Shown piece by piece: positions 9,620 to 21,701 of a stretch of 33,543 nt of DNA. The translations under genes were made by a program, and so were the position numbers. The notes beneath the pieces are model-generated. The model was not told the DNA's origin and ran no database searches. It saw nothing but the letters and a program-made list of their open reading frames with translations. This stretch comes from Rugosibacter sp. Its GTDB lineage: Bacteria > Pseudomonadota > Gammaproteobacteria > Burkholderiales > Rhodocyclaceae. The stretch's first letter is position 1. Each line of letters begins with the position of its first letter. Location of the stretch: NCBI GenBank assembly GCA_030645365.1, contig JAUSMB010000025.1, positions 1-33,543 on the forward strand. The letters are read 5' to 3'.

Positions 9620-9654
9620 GACATAGGCGCAGGCACAGGCACGGACATAGGCGC
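9620..9654. repeat. Direct repeat after the cytochrome c' gene
   Basis: GACATAGGCGC occurs at 9620-9630 and again at 9644-9654, a 24-base period. The interval holds two AGGCAC units. It directly follows the cytochrome c' stop and precedes a copy of the dispersed 24-bp element, so this short spacer is unusually repeat-rich. Confidence 0.6.
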
Positions 9655-9664
9655 CTTTGCCAAC

Positions 9665-9712
9665 GCGCCGTATCACGAGCGCCGACTTTTGCGTCAGCTT
9701 GTTAGTCGGCGC
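9665..9712. repeat. Dispersed 24-bp element copy 2, extended to a hairpin
   Basis: GCCG, ten bases, then GCCGACTTTT (9667-9690) matches the element consensus. Uniquely among the eight copies it is followed by AGTCGGCGC at 9704-9712. That is the exact reverse complement of GCGCCGACT at 9679-9687, with a 16-base loop. It lies between the convergent cytochrome c' and b561 genes. The hairpin lacks a terminal T-run but could still end or protect transcripts. Confidence 0.65.
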
Positions 9713-9724
9713 GACTTCATCACT

Positions 9725-10375
9725 TCAGATAAAAGTCAGCCACACCCCACTGGCCGCCACAACAACCGCGATCGCCAGTGCCAACGAAAAAAAAAAGGCC
9801 CCCAAACCACCGCCGGTGGCGGACTCACCCTCTGCAACTTCTTTCCAGCCAGTCATCATCGGCTTGACCAATGGCTGCTTTTTCACCCAGACGTAAAACG
9901 CGATCGCTGCGATATGCAAACTGACAAGGATCAAGATGACTGGCTCGAACCAGTGGTGAATCTTGGTGATCCTGTCGCTGAGGTCCTTGTCAATCAAGGT
10001 GTACAGCGGCCCTTCAAAAGCAATATCATCGTTGGCGAACAGCCCGGTCAGCGTCAGCAGCAGCGCTACACCCAGCAGCACCAGAGCAGAAAGCGCACCT
10101 AAGGGGTTATGACCGGGGCCCGACCATTGGCCGCGCAAATAGGCTACGATGGTTTTCGGGCCACGCACGAAATGGCGGAAGCGCGCGTTGGTCGAGCCAA
10201 CAAAACCCCACACCAGACGGAAAGCCACCAAGCCAAGCACCGCCAAGCCAAAACGGCTATGCCAGACCATCGCATTGCCGCCGATGCTTTGTGAGATGTA
10301 GGCGGCGATGACACAGAACGCCAACGCCCAATGGAAAATGCGGAGCGGCAGGTCCCAAACCCTGATGCGCGGCAT
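9725..10375 (-). CDS. Cytochrome b561 domain protein (membrane diheme electron carrier)
   Basis: A 216-residue membrane protein beginning MPRIRVWDLPLRIFHWALAF, the usual opening of this family. Four core transmembrane segments plus a C-terminal one are visible. Candidate heme ligands are H15, H39, H140 or H141, and H154. I use the ATG at 10375; an upstream in-frame start at 10441 would run 50 bases into secF and add a basic stretch not seen in homologues. The family carries electrons between quinol and periplasmic acceptors, commonly a c-type cytochrome. The convergent cytochrome c' is an obvious partner, by inference. It starts 16 bases after the secF stop and so could be the last gene of the sec operon. 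Confidence 0.88.
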   Translation of the reverse strand: MPRIRVWDLPLRIFHWALAFCVIAAYISQSIGGNAMVWHSRFGLAVLGLVAFRLVWGFVGSTNARFRHFVRGPKTIVAYLRGQWSGPGHNPLGALSALVLLGVALLLTLTGLFANDDIAFEGPLYTLIDKDLSDRITKIHHWFEPVILILVSLHIAAIAFYVWVKKQPLVKPMMTGWKEVAEGESATGGGLGAFFFSLALAIAVVVAASGVWLTFI

Positions 10376-10391
10376 GGCTACTGGTGACCTA

Positions 10392-11369
10392 TTAGACCAC
10401 CGCCTCCTGCTTTTCAACCTTGGCCTTGATGAACTGCTCACGCGATACGCCCAGCCACATCACCAGAGGACTGGCGACCAGTACCGAAGAGTAGATGCCG
10501 AACAAAATACCGATGGTCAACGCTAGCGCGAAATAATGCAGCGCTGTGCCGCCAAAGACCAGCATCGAGGTAACCATCATCTGCGTGCATCCGTGAGTAA
10601 TCACCGTCCGTGAAATGGTGCTGGTAATCGCATGGTCCAGCACCTGTGGTGTCGTCAAGCCGCGTTTCTTTTTGAAGGTCTCACGCACACGGTCAAACAC
10701 GACAACCGATTCATTCACGGAATAACCCAGAACCGCCAACACCGCAGCCAGCACAGGCAATGAAAACTCCCACTGGAAGAGCGCAAAAAAACCAAGAATA
10801 ATAATCACGTCGTGCAAATTGGCGATGATGGCAGACACCGCAAAGCGCCATTCAAAACGCAAAGCCAGATAAGCCATGATGCCTATCACCACCGATAGCA
10901 ACGCCAGCGCGCCATCGGATGCCAGCTCCTTGCCCACCTGGGGCCCGACAAACTCAACACGCTTGAGTTCAGGCTTGTTGTCTTGCAGTGTGCCATTTGC
11001 CGCCGTATCACCAACGCCGACTTTTTGCAAAGACGCCATGACGCGCTCGCCCACCTTGGATGAGCTGGCCTCCTGCTGCTCGCCTTTTGCCGGCGGCACG
11101 CGAATCAGCACATCACGCGAGGAGCCAAAGTTCTGCACCTGCGTGTCGGTAAAGCCATCCGCCTCCAATTGATGGCGCAGCTTGTCCAGCGTTGGCGCTT
11201 GTGGATAGCTGACTTCAAGCAACGTGCCCCCGGTAAACTCGATGGAAAAATGCAAGCCCTTGGTGGCCAGGAAGAACACCGCCAGCAAGAAGGTAATCAA
11301 CGAAATGATGTTGAACACCACAGCATGGCGCATGAAAGGAATATCTTTTTTGATGCGGAAAAATTCCAT
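10392..11369 (-). CDS. secF: Protein translocase subunit SecF
   Basis: With SecD it forms a proton-driven complex that pulls exported proteins out of the SecYEG channel. The 325 residues show the first membrane segment near residues 16-36, a periplasmic domain, and five clustered segments at the C-terminus. Family motifs include FVGPQVGKELA near residue 140 and GYSVNESVVVFDRVRE. GAGAGAT precedes the ATG. The periplasmic loop is unusual: a stretch near residues 115-125 (LQKVGVGDTAANG) is encoded by a copy of the dispersed 24-bp element (10999-11026), in a part of SecF that is normally variable. It follows secD by 58 bases. Confidence 0.95.
   Translation of the reverse strand: MEFFRIKKDIPFMRHAVVFNIISLITFLLAVFFLATKGLHFSIEFTGGTLLEVSYPQAPTLDKLRHQLEADGFTDTQVQNFGSSRDVLIRVPPAKGEQQEASSSKVGERVMASLQKVGVGDTAANGTLQDNKPELKRVEFVGPQVGKELASDGALALLSVVIGIMAYLALRFEWRFAVSAIIANLHDVIIILGFFALFQWEFSLPVLAAVLAVLGYSVNESVVVFDRVRETFKKKRGLTTPQVLDHAITSTISRTVITHGCTQMMVTSMLVFGGTALHYFALALTIGILFGIYSSVLVASPLVMWLGVSREQFIKAKVEKQEAVV
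10999..11026. repeat. Dispersed 24-bp element copy 3 (inside secF)
   Basis: GCCG (11002-11005), TATCACCAAC, then GCCGACTTTT (11016-11025) plus one T. The preceding CATTTGCC is also shared with the hisS copy, so these two match over a longer stretch. Antisense to secF. Confidence 0.6.
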
Positions 11370-11427
11370 TGTTATCTCTCGTCTTTAGGCTGTCAGGTTG
11401 GCTGGTTTGCGAATCACGTTTTAATCC

Positions 11428-13302
11428 TTACGCCTTGCTGCTGGACTTCCATATCTGGCCAATCGATAGACTTTCGAGCTTGCGACGACGGCCATAAATC
11501 AGGTTGACCAGCGCACGGGAGATCACGACCGAACTGAAGATAGAGGTCAAAATACCCAGGCAATGCACCACCGCAAAACCGCGCACCGCACCGGAACCAA
11601 AAACCAACAAGGAGATACCAGCGATCAACGTGGTTACATTGGAATCAACAATCGTCGCCCAAGCCCGATCGTAACCTGCCGCTATGGCCGCTTGCGGCGT
11701 GCTTCCACTGCGCAACTCTTCGCGGATGCGTTCGTTGATCAATACGTTGGAATCAATTGCCATACCCAGTGCCAGCGCAATGGCAGCAATGCCTGGCAAC
11801 GTCAGCGTCGCTTGCAGCAGCGAGAGCAACGCCACCAGCAACAGCAGATTAGCGGATAGCGCGATTACCGAGACAACACCGAACATGAGGTAATACGCCA
11901 TCATGAACGCCGCGATGGCAGTAAAACCCCATAGCGTGGAATAAAACCCCTTGGCAATATTGTCTGCACCCAGGCTGGGGCCGATCGTGCGCTCTTCGAT
12001 AATTTCCATCGGTGCAGCCAGTGAGCCTGCGCGCAATAGCAAGGCGACATCGGCGGCTTCATTGGTCGTCATGCTGCCTGAAATTTGCACTCGTCCACCG
12101 CCAATTTCCGTGCGAATAACTGGTGCGGTGACCACTTCGCCTTTGCCTTTTTCAATCAGCAAAATCGCCATGCGTCGGCCAACGCTTTCTCGCGTCACAT
12201 CCTTGAAAATTCTTGCGCCGGCAGCATCCAGCGTGAGGTGTACTGCGGCCTCCTGGGTTTGTCCATCAAACCCAGGCTGGGCATCAGTTAAGCGCTCGCC
12301 CGTTAACACGACTTGCTTTTTCACCAGCAAGGGACGCCCCCCGCGCTCAACATAATATTCCGTGCCCATCGGCGGTTGGCCAATCGCCGCCTGCGCCATG
12401 ATGCCCGGATTATTGCTGGCCTCATCGTCCACCATGCGGACTTCAAGCGTTGCCGTACGGCCGAGGATGTCTTTCGCTTTCGCTGTGTCTTGTACACCCG
12501 GCAGCTGAACGACGACGCGGTCTGCACCTTGCTGCTGTATCACCGGTTCGGCAACGCCGAGTTCATTGATCCGGTTATGCAGGGTAACAATGTTTTGCTT
12601 GATCGCATATTCCTGAATCTGTTTGCCGGCTTCAGGTTTTAATGTGGCTACCAGCTTGAATTCGGCACCCTCCTGAACATTCGCCAAGGCAAGATCAGGT
12701 TGGCTATCCGCCAGTAATACCCGTGCTTGGTTGCGCATATCGGCATCGCGAAAACGAATGGCGATACCCTGCTTGTCGCGCTCAATTCCGCTATGACGAA
12801 TGCTTTTTTCGCGCAACAAACTACGCAAGTCGGCACTGATCGAATCAAGACGTTTGGTTAGCGCACCTTTCATATCCACTTGCAGCAGAAAATGCACGCC
12901 ACCACGCAAATCCAGGCCCAAATACATTGGCAAGGCATGAATGCTGGTGAGCCATGCGGGTGAATTGGACACCAGATTCAAGGCGACGCTATAACTTGCA
13001 TTGACAGGATCAGGATTCAGCGCTTTCTCGACGATATCTTTTGCCTTGAGTTGCGTCTCTGTATCCGCCAAGCGCACGCGCACACTGTTGCTGTCCATGG
13101 TGAGCGCCGTGGGCTTGACCGCTGCGGCTTGCAGTGCGGTCTCGACGGCTGTCAGCAATCCTGTATCCACCTTGATAGTGGCTTTAACGCTCGTCACCTG
13201 AACCGCTGGCGCCTCACCAAAAAAGTTGGGAATTGTATAGAGCAGCCCAAAGACCACAACAATCAATACCAGAATGTTTTTCCAGAGCGGATAACGGTTC
13301 AT
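11428..13302 (-). CDS. secD: Protein translocase subunit SecD
   Basis: A 624-residue protein of usual length. It has one N-terminal membrane segment (about residues 9-27), a long periplasmic region starting with GLDLRGGVHFLLQVD near residue 126, and five C-terminal segments. It works with SecF in protein export. The C-terminal part carries ALGMAIDSNVLINERIREE, the conserved transmembrane motif of the family. The ATG at 13302 has no clear ribosome binding site. The 61-bp spacer after yajC holds a strong hairpin (13327-13353), which could reduce read-through or affect secD translation. Confidence 0.96.
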   Translation of the reverse strand: MNRYPLWKNILVLIVVVFGLLYTIPNFFGEAPAVQVTSVKATIKVDTGLLTAVETALQAAAVKPTALTMDSNSVRVRLADTETQLKAKDIVEKALNPDPVNASYSVALNLVSNSPAWLTSIHALPMYLGLDLRGGVHFLLQVDMKGALTKRLDSISADLRSLLREKSIRHSGIERDKQGIAIRFRDADMRNQARVLLADSQPDLALANVQEGAEFKLVATLKPEAGKQIQEYAIKQNIVTLHNRINELGVAEPVIQQQGADRVVVQLPGVQDTAKAKDILGRTATLEVRMVDDEASNNPGIMAQAAIGQPPMGTEYYVERGGRPLLVKKQVVLTGERLTDAQPGFDGQTQEAAVHLTLDAAGARIFKDVTRESVGRRMAILLIEKGKGEVVTAPVIRTEIGGGRVQISGSMTTNEAADVALLLRAGSLAAPMEIIEERTIGPSLGADNIAKGFYSTLWGFTAIAAFMMAYYLMFGVVSVIALSANLLLLVALLSLLQATLTLPGIAAIALALGMAIDSNVLINERIREELRSGSTPQAAIAAGYDRAWATIVDSNVTTLIAGISLLVFGSGAVRGFAVVHCLGILTSIFSSVVISRALVNLIYGRRRKLESLSIGQIWKSSSKA

Positions 13303-13326
13303 ATGTGCAGACCAGATAAAAGCCAG

Positions 13327-13353
13327 GGCCTGACATCAGGGCGATGTCAGGCC
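13327..13353 (-). promoter_or_regulatory. Perfect 10-bp hairpin between yajC and secD
   Basis: GGCCTGACAT (13327-13336) and ATGTCAGGCC (13344-13353) are exact complements around a 7-base loop. In the direction of transcription it is followed, after a few bases, by CTTTTAT, a weak T-run. It may be a leaky terminator or attenuator that sets secDF level relative to yajC, or an mRNA stability element. Confidence 0.55.
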
Positions 13354-13363
13354 ATGCGGCAAA

Positions 13364-13705
13364 TTAAAGATTTTTCAGGGAACCTTTGGGCAACAAGGCC
13401 GCAACAGCTGATTTTTGTACGGTGATTTCAATGGCGCCTTCTTTGCTGTCGGCAACTTCCAGGCCCAGATAATTCTCACCTAGCCGACTGATCCGTCCGG
13501 CGATTCCACCTTGCGTCAACACCTCATCACCCTTGGCGAGTTCGGCAATCATTTTTTGCTGCTCTTTGGCTTTGCGCATCTGTGGGCGAATCATCAAGAA
13601 CCACAACACAATAAACATGAGCAAGATGGGCAGCATGCCCATCAAGCCACCGAGTGGATCCGCTGCTGCACTACTCGCCTGGGCATACGCATTTGAAATA
13701 AACAC
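13364..13705 (-). CDS. yajC: Preprotein translocase subunit YajC
   Basis: A 113-residue single-pass membrane protein, usual size for YajC, an accessory of the SecDF complex. One membrane segment (about residues 20-40) is followed by the family motif MIRPQMRKAKEQQKMI and a small cytoplasmic domain with GDEVLTQGGIAGRI. The start is a GTG at 13705, with AGGAGA 5 bases upstream; this strong site decides the start. It lies between tgt and secD, the standard order. Confidence 0.95.
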   Translation of the reverse strand: MFISNAYAQASSAAADPLGGLMGMLPILLMFIVLWFLMIRPQMRKAKEQQKMIAELAKGDEVLTQGGIAGRISRLGENYLGLEVADSKEGAIEITVQKSAVAALLPKGSLKNL

Positions 13706-13763
13706 AAAACTCTCCTAGATATATTGAAATGGATATCGGCCAAGACCGGCCAAATGCGGTTGA

Positions 13764-15904
<2,141 letters not shown>

Positions 15905-15926
15905 CGTCATGCAAAAGGTTACTCGA

Positions 15927-15959
15927 GTAAAACACAAGGGTCGCAAAAGCGACCCTTGT
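15927..15959 (-). terminator. Rho-independent terminator after purA
   Basis: ACAAGGGTCGC (15934-15944) and GCGACCCTTGT (15949-15959) form an 11-bp stem with a 4-base loop. On the minus strand it is followed by GTTTTA. It starts 25 bases after the purA stop and ends only about 25 bases before the queA start. Confidence 0.85.
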
Positions 15960-15983
15960 TACCTGCACATTGCTTACGCAGGT

Positions 15984-18462
<2,479 letters not shown>

Positions 18463-18467
18463 ACTGA

Positions 18468-18653
18468 TTAACGAAATAAGATCAACAAGAGCAAGCCAAG
18501 CACCATTGATGACAAACCAATAAACCGAATTTGACCATCGGCCAATTCAGTCAATCGACGAAACATGTCACGCCAGACGTGTGGTGCCAAAAACGGCAGC
18601 AAACCTTCGATGAGCAACATCAACGCAAAAGCAAGTAACAATGTCTTGTACAT
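18468..18653 (-). CDS. DUF2065 family small membrane protein (YjeT-like)
   Basis: A 61-residue protein with two hydrophobic segments (about residues 3-24 and 43-60) around a basic loop with WRDMFRRLTELADGQIRFIG. The family is about 60 residues long and commonly sits downstream of hflC, as here. No function is known. It is 5 bases upstream of hisZ and 22 bases after hflC. Confidence 0.88.
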   Translation of the reverse strand: MYKTLLLAFALMLLIEGLLPFLAPHVWRDMFRRLTELADGQIRFIGLSSMVLGLLLLILFR

Positions 18654-18675
18654 GGCTAACAGTCGCTATGCCTGA

Positions 18676-19551
18676 CTACTTTCCACGCCCGCTATTCTTC
18701 AGATATTTGAAGAATTCGGAATTCGGTTCGATGACTAGCAAATCGCTCTTGTTTTTGAAGCTGGCACGATAAGCCTCCAGGCTACGATAGAAAGAATAGA
18801 ACTCGGGATTGGCACCAAAGGCCTGACCGTAAATCGAGGAGGCTTTAGCATCTCCTTCGCCCTTGATCTGCTGCGCATCGCGATAGGCCTCGGCAATGAT
18901 AATCTCGCTTTGCCGGTCCGCATTCGCACGGATTTTTTCAGAATCGGCAGCACCTTGCGAGCGTAATTCATTCGCTACCCGCTTGCGCTCGGTTTCCATA
19001 CGACGGTAAACCGATTCAGAAACTTCTGGTGGCAAGTCCACACGCTTGAGGCGCACATCAACAATTTCCACGCCAATGGCACGCATATCCGCATCGGCCT
19101 TTTTTTGCACATCAACCATGATGCTCTCGCGCTTGCCCGAAACGACATCGTGCACCGTGCGCCGACCAAACTCTTCACGCAAACCTGAATTGACTGTTTG
19201 CATCAGCCGGGTTTTAGCCACCGCCTCATCGCCACCCACAGAAATATAGTATTGCTTCACATTGTGGATGCGCCATTTAACGAAAGAATCCACCTGCACC
19301 GGTTTTTTTTCAGCTGTCAGAAAACGCTCTGGCTCTGCCGAATCAAGCGTCAAGATACGCTTATCAAAAAACCGGACATTCTGAATCATGGGCCATTTAA
19401 AAACCAGACCAGGCTGGGAAATCACCGACTTGACTTCACCCAGCTGAAAAATAATCGCATACTGGCGTTGATCTACCGTAAAGATAGTCATTGAAGCGAG
19501 CACCAGCAAGCCAAAGAAAATTGTCGCGATAAAAGATAATGAGCGTTGCAT
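18676..19551 (-). CDS. hflC: HflC, SPFH-domain modulator of the FtsH protease
   Basis: With HflK it forms a large inner-membrane cage around FtsH and tunes its proteolysis. The 291-residue protein has one membrane segment (residues 5-24), then DQRQYAIIFQLGEVKSVI and a band-7/SPFH domain, a long charged helix, and a typical C-terminus (FYSFYRSLEAYRASFKNKSD). Its ATG overlaps the hflK stop by one base (TGATG). Confidence 0.96.
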   Translation of the reverse strand: MQRSLSFIATIFFGLLVLASMTIFTVDQRQYAIIFQLGEVKSVISQPGLVFKWPMIQNVRFFDKRILTLDSAEPERFLTAEKKPVQVDSFVKWRIHNVKQYYISVGGDEAVAKTRLMQTVNSGLREEFGRRTVHDVVSGKRESIMVDVQKKADADMRAIGVEIVDVRLKRVDLPPEVSESVYRRMETERKRVANELRSQGAADSEKIRANADRQSEIIIAEAYRDAQQIKGEGDAKASSIYGQAFGANPEFYSFYRSLEAYRASFKNKSDLLVIEPNSEFFKYLKNSGRGK

Positions 19552-20831
19552 CAGCGTTCCCCTCGTTCCCGTGAGCGCATTGTTTCTCGCGAGCGGCCAT
19601 CGCCTGGCGCTGTGCGCTCAAGCTGCGGTGGCGCGGCAATAGTCGGCGCTGGTGACACGCCGCGCGGGGCGCTTGCTGCCTCCTCCGTTGGCGTAGCAGC
19701 CACACCCGCCGCCGCTTGCATCAGTTTATCCAGTGGCAAATACAACAAATTACCGGACCCTTTGGCATCGATCATCACCTTACTGGTATTAGCGTAGACC
19801 TGCTGCACGGTATCCAGATACATGCGACTACGCGTGACTTCAGGCGCCTTTTTATATTCGACCAGAATTTGCTTGAAGCGCGATGCATCGCCTTCGGCTG
19901 TGGCAATGATGCGCTGCTTATAGCCATTGGATTCTTCCGTCAGGCGGGAAGCCGTACCGCGCGCACGCGGAATGACATCATTGGCATACGCTTGGCCTTC
20001 ATTCTTGGCCCGCTCACGATCCTGCCCGGCTTTAACCGCATCATCAAACGCCGCCTGTACCTGCTCGGGCGGTTGGGTACCCTGCATACTGACCGAACGT
20101 ATCTGGATACCTGTCGCATAGCGGTCGAGAATTTCCTGAATCAGCTTTTGCGTATTTGCCGCAATCTGATCGCGTCCTTCGTACAATACAAAATCCATTT
20201 TGCTTTTGCCGACAATCTCGCGAATTGCAGTTTCTGCTGCTTGCGTCACTGCATCATCGGGATTACGGTTTTCAAACAAGTAGGCTTTGGGGTCTTTTAA
20301 CAAATACTGTACGGCAAATTGCACGCTCACAATATTTTCATCGTCTGTCAGCATGAGCGCCTCTTGCGGCACCTTGTTTTTTTCTGTGCCCCGATAACCA
20401 ATTTCGACTGTTCGTACGCCCGTCAAATTGACCACCTCATGAGATTCAACTGGCCACGGTAAGCGCCAGCGAAGCCCCGGCTCGGTGGTTTCTTTGAACG
20501 CACCGAATTGCAGCACCACACCGCGCTGCGATGCGTCTACCGTATAAAAACCGCTGCCCATCCACACGACAGCGACCAACGCCGCAATGATGCTCAGGCC
20601 ACCGCCAAACTGTTTCGGACTGAAGCTGGGTATGCCACTATTGCCACTACCCGGTCCATTCGGACCGTTGCTGCCATTTTGGCCGCGTTGCGGTGAATTT
20701 TTATTGCCAAACACACCGGATAGACGACGATTTATATCGCGCCATAAATCTTCCAAGTCAGGCGGCCCTTGTTTATCTCCGCCTTTTCCGCCCTCAGGCT
20801 TATTACCCCAGCCATGATCGTTAAGCGACAT
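19551..20831 (-). CDS. hflK: HflK, SPFH-domain modulator of the FtsH protease
   Basis: A 426-residue partner of HflC. The N-terminal 75 residues are rich in Gly, Asn and Pro; a membrane segment follows (about 76-96), then FYTVDASQRGVVLQFGAF and the SPFH domain. I use the ATG at 20831 (MSLNDHGWGNK), as in homologues, rather than the GTG at 20849. The C-terminal tail is Pro/Ala- then Arg-rich and poorly conserved; part of it (GVSPAPTIAAPP) is encoded by a copy of the dispersed 24-bp element in the opposite orientation to the others. The normal upstream neighbour hflX is decayed. Confidence 0.95.
   Translation of the reverse strand: MSLNDHGWGNKPEGGKGGDKQGPPDLEDLWRDINRRLSGVFGNKNSPQRGQNGSNGPNGPGSGNSGIPSFSPKQFGGGLSIIAALVAVVWMGSGFYTVDASQRGVVLQFGAFKETTEPGLRWRLPWPVESHEVVNLTGVRTVEIGYRGTEKNKVPQEALMLTDDENIVSVQFAVQYLLKDPKAYLFENRNPDDAVTQAAETAIREIVGKSKMDFVLYEGRDQIAANTQKLIQEILDRYATGIQIRSVSMQGTQPPEQVQAAFDDAVKAGQDRERAKNEGQAYANDVIPRARGTASRLTEESNGYKQRIIATAEGDASRFKQILVEYKKAPEVTRSRMYLDTVQQVYANTSKVMIDAKGSGNLLYLPLDKLMQAAAGVAATPTEEAASAPRGVSPAPTIAAPPQLERTAPGDGRSRETMRSRERGER
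19638..19663. repeat. Dispersed 24-bp element copy 5 (inside hflK, inverted)
   Basis: On the minus strand: GGCG, TGTCACCAGC, then GCCGACTATT. It is the only copy in the opposite orientation and lies in the non-conserved C-terminal tail of HflK. Confidence 0.5.
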
Positions 20832-20933
20832 CAAAATACCGGTTATCACAGTGGCATAGCTCCGTTAATTTAGTTTAGCGCAGTACGCAGTATCTGGTTG
20901 CTGCGGCTAGATGATGTATAAAGAAAAATAAAA

Positions 20934-21372
20934 TTATGGCGCCATCGTATCGTCAGCCAGCATATCGATCTCTGGCTTGGATGCATCCGACGCCCGATGG
21001 GCATATAAAAAATCGGCTAGCGCATGACGCAAGAACAGCAAGCCTTCGCCTGTGTTTACGCTGAGTCGAACGGCAGAAATGTTACCACATCCCTCATCTA
21101 GAAGCCCCTGACTTGTTGCTATAAGATCAATCTTGCTCCACACGACCAACCGGAGCACATCGGCGGCACGCTGGCCACTGGCGTGACTTGCGACGAACAG
21201 CTCGTTGGCGCTCACGCAGCTTGGCCGCTCTTTTAAAAAATCAACGCGCCGACCCAGCAGTCGAAGACCGGCTTCAAGTTGTTTTTCACCCAGGGTGATC
21301 AAACATCAATAATCAGGGTATCCATCAAGCAAGCTGGCGCAACAGTGGGGACGACACCTCTCCCGGGACGAA
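20934..21372 (-). pseudogene. hflX: Decayed hflX (ribosome-associated GTPase) between hfq and hflK
   Basis: hflX normally fills this position with roughly 370-430 codons; only 541 bp separate hfq from hflK. Three remnants can be read on the minus strand. Right after hfq, one frame gives IRPGRGVV, like the HflX N-terminus. In that frame follows ACLMDTLIIDV then a stop, like the conserved C..VDRT.LILDIF. Shifted by frame comes an open stretch of 122 codons: LGEKQLEAGLRLLGRRVDFL (the family GEKQLE..RRLL motif), a short SANELF, then VVWSKIDLI and VRLSVNTGEGLLFLRHALAD (G4 region and end). The G1 and G3 nucleotide motifs and linking parts are missing. A residual short protein is possible but could not be an HflX GTPase. 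Confidence 0.72.
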
Positions 21373-21612
21373 TCAATCAGACGCATCAGCCTCAAGTGAC
21401 ATATCTATCGCGCGCACAGGCACGATCGTTGATATGGCGTGCTTATAGACCATTTGGGTCACAGTATTTTTGAGCAACACCACATATTGATCGAAAGAAT
21501 CAATTTGTCCTTGCAACTTAATGCCATTGACTAAATAGACAGCAACAGGAACGTGCTCACGACGCAAAATATTCAAAAACGGGTCTTGTAACATTTGCCC
21601 TTTATTACTCAT
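21373..21612 (-). CDS. hfq: RNA chaperone Hfq
   Basis: A 79-residue Sm-like hexamer subunit that pairs small RNAs with mRNAs. It carries the Sm1 stretch ([20 protein letters not shown]) and the Sm2 motif YKHAIST with [18 protein letters not shown] between. AAGGA about 8 bases before the ATG supports the start. The 89-bp spacer from der holds a copy of the dispersed element. A possible -10 (TACATT) is visible without a good -35. Confidence 0.97.
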   Translation of the reverse strand: MSNKGQMLQDPFLNILRREHVPVAVYLVNGIKLQGQIDSFDQYVVLLKNTVTQMVYKHAISTIVPVRAIDMSLEADASD

Positions 21613-21669
21613 GGTTGCATCCTTTAGGTGATTCGGGTTGTTTAAGTGAACAATGTAAACGATTTTTCC

Positions 21670-21695
21670 GCGCCGTGCCAGCAGCGCCGACTTTT
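21670..21695. repeat. Dispersed 24-bp element copy 6 (der-hfq spacer)
   Basis: GCCG (21672-21675), TGCCAGCAGC, then GCCGACTTTT (21686-21695). This is one of two intergenic copies, in the same orientation as six others. It has no complementary arm nearby. Confidence 0.65.
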
Positions 21696-21701
21696 CAGCG
21701 G

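Noticed and set aside
19716-20300. A 194-codon plus-strand open frame
   Set aside because: Antisense to hflK, with no family resemblance.
21640-21690. TGGCAC near hfq as a possible sigma-54 promoter
   Set aside because: The required TTGC-type -12 element is absent at the correct distance.
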